Below, piece after piece: positions 44,609 to 54,869 of a stretch of 64,000 nucleotides of DNA. Where the stretch lies: the NCBI GenBank assembly GCA_910575545.1, contig CAJTFH010000012.1:25153-89152 (forward strand), read 5' to 3'. How positions within the stretch are numbered: position 1 is the first letter of the stretch; each line of letters opens with the position of its first letter. Position numbers and translations under genes: made by a program. Below the pieces are notes generated by a model. It did not search any database. It saw only the letters and a program-made list of their open reading frames with translations, and was not told where the DNA came from. The DNA comes from Bacteroidales bacterium. GTDB taxonomy: Bacteria; Bacteroidota; Bacteroidia; Bacteroidales; Muribaculaceae.

Positions 44609-46285
44609 ATGAAACTACATAAGATATTCACTCCTGTTTTGGCGGCTCTTGCGCTCATTGCAGGTTCATGTAGCGACAGCTATATGGAGGATCTGAACAC
44701 AGACCCTTCAAAAGCCAACGGCATTGATCCCAATGCCCAGCTGACCACAGCCCAGCTCCAGACCTACGGCGATCTGGGTATGGTGGAAATCTACCGCAAC
44801 TACCATTATGCTTTCTCTCAGATGCTGATGGGTTGCTGGAATACAACCAACTATGGCGGCCGCCACACAATCGACAACAACGAAATGTGCCGCATCTGGA
44901 CCTCGCTATACCCAAATGCCATAAAGAATCTTACCGATGGCATTCACAATAGTGAGGAAGAGGGCTTGACAAACGTAAATGCCGCCCTGCGCATATATCG
45001 AGTATATATGATGTCGCTCATTACCGATGTGTATGGCGACGCGCCCTTCAGTGAGGCCGGTCTCGGTTATATTGCCGAGAAATTCAATCCCCGCTACGAC
45101 ACACAGGAAGAAATATACGCAGCTTTTTTCAATGAACTCACCGATGCATGCGGCACACTGTCAATGTCAGGCGACAGAATTACCGGCGATGTAATCTACA
45201 ACGGTGACGTAACTAAGTGGAAGAAACTTGCCAACAGTCTGCGACTAAGATTTGCCATGCGAATATCCGATGTTGATCCTGACAAGGCTAAACAGGAATT
45301 TGAGGAGGCTTTGATGGCTGACGGCGGTGTCTTTACAAGCGCAGCCGATGACGCTCTCATAAAATATATCGAAGTACCGTTCAGCTTTGGTCAGGACACA
45401 TATTCCGACTATCGTGGCAATGCCCTTTCCAAACTGCTTTTCGGTAATGACCCTGCCAACAACCCGAGCTATCTCTGTTCTACATTCTTCAACCAGATGT
45501 ATAACACAGGCGATCCTCGCACGTTCATCTTCGCTCGGTTCTATTACGACGGTATGATGAGCCTCACGAGTCCCGAGAACCGCATTGACCTTACCGAGGA
45601 AATTCTCTCAAACGGTATTCCGATGAATCCGAGAGTTCCCGGAGCTTACTCGTGGGAACCATGGCCGGCAGGCTATGACAGCGAAATCATGAAAGATATT
45701 GCCAAGAACAATCCTTCGGTTGAAATAAGCATGACGCGCGAAACCGAACCCAAACTTGCCAACAACTTCCTTAAGAGTGACAACCCCGGTGTGGTAATGA
45801 CATACGCAGAGGTAAACTTCCTTATGGCTGAGGCCGCCATTAAAGAAGGCTGGGCAGTCGCCGGCAGTGCCGGCAGTGCCGACAGCTACTACAAAACAGG
45901 TGTGCGTGCGTCAATGGACTTCCTTACTGACAACTACGGCTGCCGTAAGATTACTGATGAGGAATTCTCTACTTTCATTGCCAACAACGGCATCGGTTAC
46001 ACCAACGAGCAGCGTAAGGCCGCAATCAATACTCAGGCATGGATTCTGCACTTCACCAATCCCTCTGAAGCATGGGCAAACGTGCGCCGTTCAGGTTATC
46101 CCCGGCTGAAATCCCCGGCTGAATACGGTTTCGGCCAGTTCCTCACCGGAGGACAGGAAATCCCCGTTCGCCTTTGCTATCCGGTTCTTGAATCATCGTA
46201 TAATAAGACCGGCTATGATGAAGCTCTGGACCGTATGGGCGGAAGCAACAGCTGGTACATACCCATGTGGTGGGACGTTGACTAA
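44609..46285 (+). CDS. SusD-like surface glycan-binding lipoprotein
   Basis: 558 residues with lipobox AGSC near residue 20 and the SusD/RagB fold: an early NTDPSKA motif, TPR-like helices, and SLRLRFAMRIS near residue 210. It forms the lid of the SusC transporter and binds the polysaccharide at the cell surface. It sits between SusC and the second glycan-binding protein gene in one operon, with gaps of 14 and 20 bp. Confidence 0.95.
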   Translation: MKLHKIFTPVLAALALIAGSCSDSYMEDLNTDPSKANGIDPNAQLTTAQLQTYGDLGMVEIYRNYHYAFSQMLMGCWNTTNYGGRHTIDNNEMCRIWTSLYPNAIKNLTDGIHNSEEEGLTNVNAALRIYRVYMMSLITDVYGDAPFSEAGLGYIAEKFNPRYDTQEEIYAAFFNELTDACGTLSMSGDRITGDVIYNGDVTKWKKLANSLRLRFAMRISDVDPDKAKQEFEEALMADGGVFTSAADDALIKYIEVPFSFGQDTYSDYRGNALSKLLFGNDPANNPSYLCSTFFNQMYNTGDPRTFIFARFYYDGMMSLTSPENRIDLTEEILSNGIPMNPRVPGAYSWEPWPAGYDSEIMKDIAKNNPSVEISMTRETEPKLANNFLKSDNPGVVMTYAEVNFLMAEAAIKEGWAVAGSAGSADSYYKTGVRASMDFLTDNYGCRKITDEEFSTFIANNGIGYTNEQRKAAINTQAWILHFTNPSEAWANVRRSGYPRLKSPAEYGFGQFLTGGQEIPVRLCYPVLESSYNKTGYDEALDRMGGSNSWYIPMWWDVD

Positions 46286-46305
46286 TAACATAAAAAGAAA
46301 CTACA

Positions 46306-47562
46306 ATGAATTTCATATATAAGACAATTTTGACATTGCTGCCGGTAAGCGTCATGCTTGCTTCATGCAGCAGCGACGAGCCGTTCTCTGTGGCAGGTCC
46401 GGATGACGAACCCCATATTCTGGCCCCGACTTTTCCTGACCGAAACAATGGTCAGTTGCCCGTAGTAGCCAACATTAGCCGCGATGCAAATTTCGCAATG
46501 GAACTTACTGTAACCCCGGCTGACTATGTTGATGTGACATGGTATATCGACGGAGAGCAGACTGCAACCGGAAAGGCTATTGATATGCCTCTCTCCGCAG
46601 GTACATACGAGATGAAGGTTGTCGTCACAACCACTCAGGGTAAATCAACATCACGCGAAGGCATTATCAATGTCAATCCGCTGGATAGCGACCCTTGGGC
46701 TTCGGAAGTCTCATTTGAACGCATTGTCGCTCCCGGACAGAACGCAGTGCTATACGGTCGCAATCTCAGTTCGGTGGAATCAATCACTATCGGTGCTTCT
46801 GAACCGATTCCTGTTGACTATTCTACTGAAGACGGCAATGATGTTCTCACCTATACTGTCCCTGCAAACGCCGTCAATGGCACTTTCAGACTGGAGCTCA
46901 TTGATGCCGAGGGTATGAACTACGGTGCAAATAAAGTGACTGTAAGCTCTTCCGCCCTCATTACCTCTGGTGCCGACCGTGTTACTTCAGGCGCTACGGC
47001 AACGTTTACCGGTATAAATCTCGACAGAGTGGCTTCTCTTGAAATCGGAGGAACCAAAATCTCTGAATTCACCGAAAAGACTTCAACCGCAATCAGCTTC
47101 TCCGTTCCGGCTCTCGAAGATGGAGAGTATCCTATGTCGGGGGTTATGAATGATGGTACCGAAGTACAGTTCTACAAGAACGGCCAGGTTGAGGTCGTCA
47201 CAACAGTGGTTATGTCATCGCAGCAGACCTTGTGGTCTGGACACCACTATGTTTCGTGGGATCTTCCCGATGATAGCCCCAACAAGACCTTCAACCTTAT
47301 CGGCATGGATGTTTTTGCCGGCATTAAACCGGGTGCTGTAATGTCAATTCACTATTCGATAGAACCTACCGCCGAATATCATCAGCTTCGTACCACTACC
47401 GTATGGTGGAACGACCTTCCCGGAACAGGAACGATTGAATTCTCAACTGACGGTGTCGCAGAAATCACGCTGACAAAAGAAACTCTTGATATGATTCAGG
47501 AGCAGGCCGGATTCATCTGCGTCGGTCATGGTTACTATGTAGATCTCGTAACACTTCGCTGA
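46306..47562 (+). CDS. Surface glycan-binding lipoprotein with IPT/TIG domains (SusE-positioned)
   Basis: 418 residues with lipobox LASC (residue about 21). Three beta-sandwich domains follow, of which the middle two look like IPT/TIG folds ([40 protein letters not shown]). The C-terminal 120 residues ([18 protein letters not shown] onwards) are the likely glycan-binding module, with several exposed Trp. It has the role of SGBP-B in comparable loci: keeping the polysaccharide at the cell surface. It is followed by the GH3 gene after 1 bp. Confidence 0.85.
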   Translation: MNFIYKTILTLLPVSVMLASCSSDEPFSVAGPDDEPHILAPTFPDRNNGQLPVVANISRDANFAMELTVTPADYVDVTWYIDGEQTATGKAIDMPLSAGTYEMKVVVTTTQGKSTSREGIINVNPLDSDPWASEVSFERIVAPGQNAVLYGRNLSSVESITIGASEPIPVDYSTEDGNDVLTYTVPANAVNGTFRLELIDAEGMNYGANKVTVSSSALITSGADRVTSGATATFTGINLDRVASLEIGGTKISEFTEKTSTAISFSVPALEDGEYPMSGVMNDGTEVQFYKNGQVEVVTTVVMSSQQTLWSGHHYVSWDLPDDSPNKTFNLIGMDVFAGIKPGAVMSIHYSIEPTAEYHQLRTTTVWWNDLPGTGTIEFSTDGVAEITLTKETLDMIQEQAGFICVGHGYYVDLVTLR

Positions 47563-47563
47563 T

Positions 47564-49885
47564 ATGTTGAAACATCTAATGACATTTTTAACCGTCACTT
47601 CAGCAGCCTGTTCTATGCAGGCTGCCGGAGTGGCAATCCCCTCAGACCCTGATATTGAGGCAGCTGTAGAGCGCACATTGTCCAAAATGAGCCTTGATGA
47701 GAAAATCGGCCAGATGACCGAGCTTTCCATTGATGTGCTTGGCGACTGGAAGGACGGTGAGTTCTTTCTCGATCCTCAGAAACTTCATGAGGCTATCGCT
47801 GTCTATAAGGTCGGCTCTGTGTTGAATGCTCCCGGCGGACCGACAGCACAGACTCCTGCGAAATGGGAGAAGCTGATCGGTCAGATTCAGGAGGTGTCAA
47901 TGAAAGAAATCGGCATCCCTTGTATCTATGGACTCGACCAAAATCACGGCACAACCTACACTCTTGGCGGTGTGCTGTTTCCGCAGAACATAAACGTAGG
48001 TGCGTCGTTTAACCCGACGTTGGCTCGCAGAGCTGCTGAAATTACGGCATACGAGACTCGCGCCGCCAACTGTCCGTGGACATATTCTCCTACCGTTGAC
48101 CTCACCCGCGACCCGCGTTGGAGCCGTGTATGGGAAAACTACGGAGAGGACCCTTTGGTCAACGCCATCATGGGAGCCCAGCAGGTCAAAGGCTTTCAAG
48201 GCGATAACCCTAATAGGGTTGGCCGGCATAATATCGCTACATCGGTAAAGCATTATCTTGGCTACGGCGCGCCACGTACTGGGAAAGACCGCACACCTGC
48301 CTATATTTCGCCGTCCGATTTGCGCGAGAAATTTTTTGAGCCTTACCGCGCCTGCATCGAGGCCGGAGCGTTGACTGTAATGGTCAACAGCGGTTCAATC
48401 AACGGTCGCCCCGTTCACGCAAATAACGAGCTGCTCACCAAGTGGCTTAAAGAAGACCTTAACTGGGACGGAATGATTGTGACTGACTGGGCCGACATCA
48501 ACAATCTCTATACCCGCGAATATGTGGCTCACGACAAAAAAGAGGCTATCGAAATGGCTATCAATGCCGGAATCGACATGTCAATGGAGCCATACGACCT
48601 CAATTTCTGCACTCTGCTTAAAGAACTCGTAAATGAAGGTCGCGTATCTCAGGAGCGTATTGACGACGCAGCACGTCGTGTCCTGCGCTTGAAATATCGT
48701 CTCGGGCTGTTTGACACTCCCAATACATATCCCAAAGACTATGCCGACTTCGCTTGTGACCGACATGAGCGTGCCGCACTTCAGGCAGCTGAGGAATCGG
48801 AGATACTGCTCAAAAACAACGGCGGCATTCTTCCGTTGAAGAAAGGTACAAAGATTCTGCTGACAGGTCCTAACGCCAACTCGATGCGCTGTCTCAATGG
48901 CGGCTGGAGCTATTCATGGCAAGGTCATCTGACTGACCGTTTCGCATCGAAATACAACACCATCTACAAGGCATTGGTCAATAAGTTTGGCAAAAAGAAT
49001 ATCGTCCTTGAACAGGGTGTCACTTATCCTGCCGAAGGTGCCTATTACGAGGAAAACGAGCCGGAGATTGAAAAAGCTGTGGCAGCGGCATCTGGTGTAG
49101 ATGTCATTGTCGCTTGCATCGGCGAAAACTCCTACTGCGAGACACCGGGCAATCTCTCTGATCTCGCAGCTTCTGAAAACCAGCGTAATCTGGTGAAAGC
49201 ACTTGCAGCGACAGGTAAACCGGTTGTGTTGATTCTCAACGGCGGGCGCCCGCGTATCATCAGTGACATTGAGCCATTGGCAGATGCGATAGTCAACATT
49301 CTGCTTCCCGGTAACTTCGGTGGTGACGCACTTGCCAACATTCTTGCCGGCGACACCAACCCGAGTGGCAAAATGCCATACACCTATCCACGCCATCAGG
49401 CAGAACTCACCACCTACGATTATCGAGTGAGCGAGGAAATGGATAAGATGGAAGGTGCTTACGACTATGATGCGGTGGTATCGGTGCAGTGGCCTTTTGG
49501 CTATGGACTCAGTTATACCACATTCAAGTATGACAACTTGCGTTGCTCGAAATCTGAATTCGGTGTCAAAGATGTCCTCGTTTTCACAATCGACGTAACC
49601 AATACAGGTAATTGCACCGGCAAAGAGGTTGTGATGCTTTTCAGCAGAGATATGGTAGCGTCACTGACTCCTGACAATCGCCGACTGCGTGCATTTGAAA
49701 AAATCGAGCTCAAACCCGGTGAGACCAAAACCGTAACCTTGCCAATCAAGGCCAGCGACCTCGCATTCGTGGACTACGACGGCAAGTGGGTTCTTGAAAA
49801 AGGACAGTTCCGTATGCAAGCCGGCACCAGCGTAATGGACATCGTTTGCAATGACACATATAAATGGACAACCCCCAACAAGTAA
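47564..49885 (+). CDS. GH3 beta-glucosidase
   Basis: 773 residues with a signal peptide (first 20 or so). The GH3 N-terminal barrel carries the nucleophile Asp308 in [11 protein letters not shown] and substrate-binding KHYLGYG. The alpha/beta sandwich follows ([17 protein letters not shown]) and a fibronectin-like C-terminal domain ([16 protein letters not shown]). It should release glucose from the imported oligosaccharides in the periplasm and so complete the pathway begun by the GH16 enzyme. Last gene of the operon, with a terminator 38 bp downstream. Confidence 0.94.
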   Translation: MLKHLMTFLTVTSAACSMQAAGVAIPSDPDIEAAVERTLSKMSLDEKIGQMTELSIDVLGDWKDGEFFLDPQKLHEAIAVYKVGSVLNAPGGPTAQTPAKWEKLIGQIQEVSMKEIGIPCIYGLDQNHGTTYTLGGVLFPQNINVGASFNPTLARRAAEITAYETRAANCPWTYSPTVDLTRDPRWSRVWENYGEDPLVNAIMGAQQVKGFQGDNPNRVGRHNIATSVKHYLGYGAPRTGKDRTPAYISPSDLREKFFEPYRACIEAGALTVMVNSGSINGRPVHANNELLTKWLKEDLNWDGMIVTDWADINNLYTREYVAHDKKEAIEMAINAGIDMSMEPYDLNFCTLLKELVNEGRVSQERIDDAARRVLRLKYRLGLFDTPNTYPKDYADFACDRHERAALQAAEESEILLKNNGGILPLKKGTKILLTGPNANSMRCLNGGWSYSWQGHLTDRFASKYNTIYKALVNKFGKKNIVLEQGVTYPAEGAYYEENEPEIEKAVAAASGVDVIVACIGENSYCETPGNLSDLAASENQRNLVKALAATGKPVVLILNGGRPRIISDIEPLADAIVNILLPGNFGGDALANILAGDTNPSGKMPYTYPRHQAELTTYDYRVSEEMDKMEGAYDYDAVVSVQWPFGYGLSYTTFKYDNLRCSKSEFGVKDVLVFTIDVTNTGNCTGKEVVMLFSRDMVASLTPDNRRLRAFEKIELKPGETKTVTLPIKASDLAFVDYDGKWVLEKGQFRMQAGTSVMDIVCNDTYKWTTPNK

Positions 49886-49922
49886 AATATTTCCTACGGC
49901 AAAGAAGATTTGAATAGACATG

Positions 49923-49957
49923 ATATGGGCTTGCAGTGATAGCAGGCCTATATTTTT
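49923..49957 (+). terminator. Terminator of the glucan operon
   Basis: An imperfect stem (ATATGGGCTTGC / GCAGGCCTATAT with G-T pairs) and TTTTT. The T run touches the left end of the IS4-like element. Confidence 0.55.
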
Positions 49958-50047
49958 AATTATTACTGTCCGCTAAACCATAAAATGGTGAGTCCAACTT
50001 CTTAAATGACAGAAGTTGGGCTTACTTTTTGTATAGGACAAGCCCCC

Positions 50048-51271
50048 TCAGTAGTTTATGGGGACTTCGGGAGGCGATTCTGAGGCATTGGCGAGCATTA
50101 TTTTCAGGTCCGCATCGGGCTGATTGAGGAACTTTTCGAGATTCAGGTAATACATCAGAACGATTCTCACGATTGTAGCCAGCCCTGAGAAGCTCCAACG
50201 CCTTTGCAACGTACTTTGTAAGACCGAGAGTAACATATTTGCTATGAGCGTGACCCATATCTGGATTTTGATTGCGTTGGCACTTTCTCCATAGAAGTAT
50301 CTCAAGGGGAAGTTCTGTTTGATCTGCTTGAAAAGAGACTCTATCTGCCATCGGCGGCGATATATCGCCACGATTGTCTCTGGCGGCATGTCGAAGTCGT
50401 TGGTCAGAAGCGATATGAGTTTTGGCTTCCTGTTCTTCTTGACATCGACGTATGTGATTATTCTGGCTATGTGGTTTATGCCGTCTTTACGGAACACCAC
50501 CACCTGCTCACGGTACTCCATCTGTCCCTGTGGATTCTGACGCATACAGTCCACAAGTACCTCGTAACTGAGGTTTTTCTTCATTTTAGTGACATATACG
50601 ACATCACGCTCCGTAAGTTCCTCAAATTTAGCATAGTTGATATACGCGCGGTCAAGTGCCAGTATCTCGTTGTGGCTGTAATGACTCGGAGCAAGCATAA
50701 ACGAGTCGTTTGTCGCTGCCGAAGTGAACTGCACATCGCAGGGCACGCCCTCATTTGCTTGTATTACCGAGTGTACCTTGATGCCGCCCTTCTTCTTTCC
50801 GGTTTTGGGATGCCGGCCGACACCCTTGAAAATAGCGTTGGAGAACAGTGTAATGGTCGTGGAATCAATGATTCTAAGCCGCTTTATCCATTCTTCAGTG
50901 CCGTTTCCTCGGCTGTCCGAGGAAAGTAGCCCTTTATTGGAGGCATACAGGTCGCGATATACTTCATCAAAGAACTTCTCTGACCGTCTGGCATTTGCAT
51001 CCGACAGCGTACTGCGCTTTGGAACCGTATCGATTCCGATATGACGCAGCTTGCGTACTTCAGCAGTCATGGATGTCTCTATCTCACGCAATGAATCGAA
51101 CCGCTGGATTACCGCATAGAGCATTGTCAGCAGATGGGTGTAGCCGTCGAAACTCTTGACATACTTCTGTCCGCCGTGTTTACGGCTCATTTCAACTATT
51201 TTTTCACGGTCAAGCGGTTTTATCAGCTGACCATATATCGGCTGTCCGAAGAAATTACTACTTTTGGGCAT
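50048..51271 (-). CDS. IS4-family transposase
   Basis: 407 residues. An N-terminal DUF4372-like DNA-binding part (SSNFFGQPIYGQLIKPL, KRSTLSDANARRS) is followed by the DDE domain: IDSTTITLFSNAI, then DRAYINYAKFEEL, then YRRRWQIESLFKQIKQNF, the YREK-like signature of IS4. The frame is intact, so the element may be active. The terminal part (YLNLEKFLNQPDADLKI) is typical of Bacteroides copies. Confidence 0.93.
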   Translation of the reverse strand: MPKSSNFFGQPIYGQLIKPLDREKIVEMSRKHGGQKYVKSFDGYTHLLTMLYAVIQRFDSLREIETSMTAEVRKLRHIGIDTVPKRSTLSDANARRSEKFFDEVYRDLYASNKGLLSSDSRGNGTEEWIKRLRIIDSTTITLFSNAIFKGVGRHPKTGKKKGGIKVHSVIQANEGVPCDVQFTSAATNDSFMLAPSHYSHNEILALDRAYINYAKFEELTERDVVYVTKMKKNLSYEVLVDCMRQNPQGQMEYREQVVVFRKDGINHIARIITYVDVKKNRKPKLISLLTNDFDMPPETIVAIYRRRWQIESLFKQIKQNFPLRYFYGESANAIKIQIWVTLIANMLLSVLQSTLQRRWSFSGLATIVRIVLMYYLNLEKFLNQPDADLKIMLANASESPPEVPINY

Positions 51272-51311
51272 AGTTTAGACATACGTTTTGGCGAACACAA
51301 ACTAAACTAAA

Positions 51312-51342
51312 AGGGCCGACTCCTGCAAATGGAATCGGCCCT
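51312..51342 (-). terminator. Leader hairpin of IS4-like copy 1
   Basis: On the minus strand AGGGCCGA / TCGGCCCT with loop containing TGCAGGAG, followed by TTTTAG, upstream of the transposase gene. Copy 2 has the same loop and tail with a different but still paired stem. It probably stops transcription entering from outside. Confidence 0.65.
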
Positions 51343-51382
51343 GTTTTTTCAATTGCCATCTAAAGTTTAGCGGACTGTAATA

Positions 51383-51759
51383 ATTGGATTTACTTTCATA
51401 GTAGCGAGATTTAGGTACAGGCCTTGATGCTCTATCATACTGTGACGGAACATTTTCCACAGCAGGTTGCAGCCGAGCTGCGCCAAGGTTGAGTTGATGA
51501 ACAGGTCTTGTTTTTCCAATGCCTCGGCAAGGGAGCAGCTCGGCCCGGAATCTGTTTCCTTGACACGCGCATATCGAACATAACGTGTGATGACTTTCAG
51601 TGAGCCGACGGTTTTGTATTGTTGGGACTTGGGCTGTTTTATCTTTCCCGAAACCGCAAGGCCCGGCCTTGCAGTCCGAATGAGGCGGACGCTAATTTTG
51701 CCCGGTAGTTTCTTCGGGTCTGTCAGCCAGACTATTCCTCTCGACCCTGTTTCATGCAG
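51383..51759 (-). pseudogene. C-terminal remnant of a PRTRC-system ThiF-like gene
   Basis: An open frame without start reads GSRGIVWLTDPKKLPG, ARVKETDSGPSCSLAEAL, EKQDLFINSTLAQLGCNLLW and LYLNLATMKVNP, which I recognise as the C terminus of the ThiF/HesA-type protein of PRTRC clusters carried by Bacteroidota conjugative elements. A stop precedes it at 51,760 and the IS4-like element cuts its end. The remainder of the PRTRC cluster is absent. It is a relic of a conjugative element. Confidence 0.65.
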
Positions 51760-51910
51760 TCATTTTTCAATGGGTTTCTACTAATATCAAGTTTTGTTGT
51801 ATGCTTTGTTTCAAATAAAATTCAATCCTCATGACGCATTATTAATTATGAACCATACAGCGGATACAGGTGTTGAAATTGGATAGTAAATATATGTAAT
51901 ATCACAGTTT

Positions 51911-52261
51911 ATGACACAATATCAATTAAAACGGGCTTACGAACCCGCTTCTCCGGAAGACGGTTTCAGGGTATATATAGACAGACTTTGGCCGAGAGGT
52001 CTCTCGCACGAGACTTTCCATTATGATTTGTGGGATAAGGATATCGCGCCGTCCACAGAACTCCGCGAATGGTTTCATGCGGATCCCGATAACCGATGGT
52101 CTGAATTTGAGACTCGATATTCCAAAGAACTGGAGACCAGCCCTTCGTTCGGGGCATTGCGACATCTTCTTGCACAGAAATCTGTAGTGACATTACTTTA
52201 TTCGTCTCATGATGAGCGACATAACAATGCCATTGTGGTTTACAACTTATTGACAAAATAA
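51911..52261 (+). CDS. DUF488-family protein
   Basis: 116 residues matching YeaO-like DUF488: an N-terminal strand leading into [14 protein letters not shown], then [19 protein letters not shown] and a C-terminal [16 protein letters not shown]. It is a small soluble protein of unknown biochemical role, often found beside redox or nitrosative-stress genes. It precedes hcp by 22 bp and probably shares its transcript. The 110 bp upstream show no clear -7 box. Confidence 0.85.
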   Translation: MTQYQLKRAYEPASPEDGFRVYIDRLWPRGLSHETFHYDLWDKDIAPSTELREWFHADPDNRWSEFETRYSKELETSPSFGALRHLLAQKSVVTLLYSSHDERHNNAIVVYNLLTK

Positions 52262-52283
52262 TCTCTTAACATATCCTCCACTT

Positions 52284-53954
52284 ATGAAAATGTTCTGTTA
52301 CCAGTGCCAGGAGACCGCACGCGGCAAAGGCTGCGAGATACAAGGTGTATGCGGAAAGAAACCCGAAACGTCTGCAAGAATGGATCAGCTGCTTTACATC
52401 GCCCGTGGCATGGCCATCGTAAACCGACAGTTGCGAGAGAAAGGCGCATCAAGCAAGGATGCATCCCGGTTCATCGTCGACGCACTGTTCACCACCATCA
52501 CCAACGCGAACTTCGACAATGATATGCTCGACGGCTATATCACAAAAGCCCTCGACCTGAAAAACGAACTCGAAGGAGAGTCGAAAAAGCGCGGCATGAA
52601 GCCTCCTTTCATGCCTGAGGTGTCGTATCATATCCCAAAGGAGGAATATGGCGTACATGAGGTAATCGAACACAGCGGCACTCTTGAAGAAGAAATCACA
52701 AGTGTGCTCCATGACAAGAACCCGAATATAAGAGGTCTCAAGCAGCTTGCCATGTACGGCTGCAAGGGTATGGCGGCCTATGCCCGCCACGCCTGTAACC
52801 TCGGTTATGAGGACGAAGACATATATGTCGTGATAGAGAACGCCCTTGCCGAGATAAGCCGTCCTGACATAAGCGTGGATGAGCTGTTTTCGCTCGTGCT
52901 CAATGTGGGTGACGGGGGTGTCAAGGCTATGGCTCTGCTTGACAAGGCAAACACATCGACCTACGGCAATCCAGAAATCACAAAGGTAAACATCGGAGTA
53001 AGAACCCGTCCGGGCATACTCGTGAGCGGTCACGACCTCAAGGATCTTGAGGAACTGCTCGAACAGTCAGCAGGCAAAGGGGTTGACATCTACACCCACT
53101 CGGAAATGCTCCCTGCCCAGAGCTATCCTTTCTTCAAGAAATTCCCCCACTTTGCAGGTAACTACGGCAACGCATGGTGGCGGCAGATTGACGAGTTCGA
53201 GACATTCAACGGCATGTTCCTCTTCACCTCCAACTGCATCGTGCCCCCGCGTCCGAAAACCACCTACATGGACCGCGTCTACACGACCGGTGTCGTCGGA
53301 ATGCCCGGCACACATTTTATCCCCGAGGGGAAGGACGGCAAAAAGGATTTTTCCGAAATCATAGAGCGGGCGCAGACATGCCAGCCGCCGACAGAGATAG
53401 AGCACGGTGAGATTGTCGCCGGATTCGCCCATAACCAGGTGCTTGCTTTGGCGCCTAAGATTATCGACCTCATCAAAAGCGGTAAAATCCGCAAGTTTGT
53501 GGTCATGGCAGGCTGTGACGGCAGAATGCCCTCGCGCAAATACTATACGGAATTTGCGGAAAGGCTTCCTAAAGACTGCGTGATTCTCACCGCAGGCTGT
53601 GCCAAATACCGCTACAACAAGCTTCCGCTCGGTGATATCGAGGGTGTTCCGCGCGTGCTCGATGCCGGACAGTGTAACGACTCCTATTCGCTCGTCGTGA
53701 TTGCCAATGCTCTCAAGGACGCTTTCGGCCTGGAGAGTGTCAACGATCTGCCGATTGTCTACAACATCGCATGGTATGAGCAGAAGGCGGTGATAGTGCT
53801 TCTGGCCCTGTTGAGCCTCGGAGTGAAGAATATCCACACCGGCCCGACGCTGCCGGCGTTTTTCACCCCCGAAATTCTGAAAGTGCTTCAGGAGAAGTTC
53901 AATATAGGTACCATCGCCACCGTTGACGAAGATTTGGCTACCCTTATCGGTTGA
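52284..53954 (+). CDS. hcp: Hydroxylamine reductase / hybrid cluster protein
   Basis: 556 residues. The N-terminal Cys5-x2-Cys8-x8-Cys17-x5-Cys23 binds a cubane iron-sulfur cluster in the spacing of the anaerobe class. Ligands of the hybrid 4Fe-2S-2O cluster are seen in [43 protein letters not shown] and [10 protein letters not shown]. Hcp reduces hydroxylamine in vitro and is regarded as a nitric oxide reductase in nitrosative stress. It is cytoplasmic. The neighbouring YgbA-type gene supports this role, as both families are NsrR-controlled in enterobacteria. Confidence 0.96.
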   Translation: MKMFCYQCQETARGKGCEIQGVCGKKPETSARMDQLLYIARGMAIVNRQLREKGASSKDASRFIVDALFTTITNANFDNDMLDGYITKALDLKNELEGESKKRGMKPPFMPEVSYHIPKEEYGVHEVIEHSGTLEEEITSVLHDKNPNIRGLKQLAMYGCKGMAAYARHACNLGYEDEDIYVVIENALAEISRPDISVDELFSLVLNVGDGGVKAMALLDKANTSTYGNPEITKVNIGVRTRPGILVSGHDLKDLEELLEQSAGKGVDIYTHSEMLPAQSYPFFKKFPHFAGNYGNAWWRQIDEFETFNGMFLFTSNCIVPPRPKTTYMDRVYTTGVVGMPGTHFIPEGKDGKKDFSEIIERAQTCQPPTEIEHGEIVAGFAHNQVLALAPKIIDLIKSGKIRKFVVMAGCDGRMPSRKYYTEFAERLPKDCVILTAGCAKYRYNKLPLGDIEGVPRVLDAGQCNDSYSLVVIANALKDAFGLESVNDLPIVYNIAWYEQKAVIVLLALLSLGVKNIHTGPTLPAFFTPEILKVLQEKFNIGTIATVDEDLATLIG

Positions 53955-53959
53955 AAGAA

Positions 53960-54382
53960 ATGGACGGTCGGAATGTGAATCGGTTTATCCATAAATATGT
54001 GATAGCGGCGGCGCACGCCATCCTTTGGCTGGCGGCGCTGTCTCTTGCCGCATATTTCCATCTTGACCACGGATATTCGGCTGCCGAGGCGCTTCTCGGC
54101 TCCACGCTCATGGCATATTGTGCATATGTCTGTGAGTCAGGACTGGGCACATGGCGCGTGGCGGCCGCTGCCGGTGATGTTAGGATTGATTTCAGGAAGG
54201 CCGGATTGTGGGGATGGATTGTCGTGAACATAGCGGTAGCAATAACCCTGTCGTTGCTTTTTCTGAAATACCCCGAATGGTGGATATTGCTCCTCATCAT
54301 ACTTAACGCCGGATGGCAGAAATATATGAACGGGCGAATACCCCCGCGTTTGCAGGAAACCTTCCAGTCTGTAAAGCTATGA
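53960..54382 (+). CDS. Small integral membrane protein of the hcp operon
   Basis: 140 residues from the ATG at 53960, 5 bp after the hcp stop; a TTG start at 53951 would overlap hcp. Three to four hydrophobic segments (about 12-32, 40-55, 80-100, 102-118) with a basic end. No family is recognised. The close linkage suggests a membrane partner in the response to nitrogen oxides. Confidence 0.65.
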   Translation: MDGRNVNRFIHKYVIAAAHAILWLAALSLAAYFHLDHGYSAAEALLGSTLMAYCAYVCESGLGTWRVAAAAGDVRIDFRKAGLWGWIVVNIAVAITLSLLFLKYPEWWILLLIILNAGWQKYMNGRIPPRLQETFQSVKL

Positions 54383-54498
54383 AAATATCATCCGAACTGT
54401 TCCTCTGCCTCGGGCTTGTCTTTGCCGCTTTATATTTTCTGATATTCGGCATCGGCTTTGTCATCACTATGAAGATTCGCAAAAAAAGAAACCTCTAA
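54379..54498 (+). CDS. 39-residue single-span membrane peptide
   Basis: Starts at the ATG that overlaps the stop of the preceding gene (ATGA): MKISSELFLCLGLVFAALYF, with one membrane segment and a basic tail (KIRKKRNL). A longer reading from 54313 would overlap the previous gene by 70 bp and is unlikely. Probably a small partner of the membrane protein encoded just before. Confidence 0.6.
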   Translation: MKISSELFLCLGLVFAALYFLIFGIGFVITMKIRKKRNL

Positions 54499-54511
54499 AT
54501 AAATTTACGAC

Positions 54512-54811
54512 ATGTTCAGATTAAAAGACAGAATTCCATACGCTGACGGCTCCATAGCGAAGGAGATTGTCATGCAGAACCATAGCGGGCTTTCGCTCCT
54601 TATGGCAGTTGACAAGGGACTTGAGATTCCCACACATACGGCTAATGCCGACGTGCTCGTCCAGGTAATAGATGGGAGCATGGAGTTCAACATTGAGGAT
54701 AAAGTACTTGAGTTGAAAGAGGGTGATGCGCTCACTATGACACCGGGGGTGAAACATTCCTTAAAGGCTACGGAACGGTTCAAGGTTCTTGTCACAAAGC
54801 TCAACGCATGA
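54512..54811 (+). CDS. Cupin-domain protein
   Basis: 99 residues, one cupin barrel: PTHTANADVLVQVIDGSMEF and then LKEGDALTMTPGVKHSLKA, corresponding to cupin motifs 1 and 2. Only some of the usual metal ligands (His in motif 1 and His in GVKHS) are present. Small cupins next to hcp occur in other anaerobes; the substrate is unknown. Last rightward gene of the hcp operon. Confidence 0.85.
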   Translation: MFRLKDRIPYADGSIAKEIVMQNHSGLSLLMAVDKGLEIPTHTANADVLVQVIDGSMEFNIEDKVLELKEGDALTMTPGVKHSLKATERFKVLVTKLNA

Positions 54812-54832
54812 GCACGGCATCGTTCGGTCTTC

Positions 54833-54866
54833 AGGCATCCTGAGGGTATGGACTCCCAGGATGCCT
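54833..54866. terminator. Bidirectional terminator between converging operons
   Basis: Stem AGGCATCCTGAGGG / CTCCCAGGATGCCT with a 6-nt loop, then TTTATTATTT. It ends the hcp operon; on the other strand it follows the YgbA-type gene. Confidence 0.85.
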
Positions 54867-54869
54867 TTA

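Larger units (their letters stand above)
49958..51385 (-). mobile_element. IS4-family insertion sequence, copy 1 (complete)
   Basis: About 1.43 kb with 21-bp inverted repeats, AATTATTACTGTCCGCTAAAC (49958-49978) against the reverse complement of 51365-51385, differing at one base. The inner 13 bp are probably the true ends, because copy 2 at 63,805 starts CTGTCCGATAAAAC. It contains one intact transposase gene and a leader hairpin. It has interrupted the C terminus of a ThiF-like gene. Confidence 0.8.

Noticed and set aside
49958..51385. AATTATTA beside the IS4-like ends as target-site duplication
   Set aside because: The two flanks are inverted copies (AATTATTA and TAATAATT) and not direct repeats, so they extend the terminal repeats and do not record a duplication.
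53951..53959. TTG start for the membrane protein after hcp
   Set aside because: It would overlap the hcp stop, and an ATG follows 9 bp later.
54313..54378. Longer start for the 39-residue membrane peptide
   Set aside because: It would overlap the preceding gene by 70 bp, while the inner ATG makes the ATGA junction common in this region.
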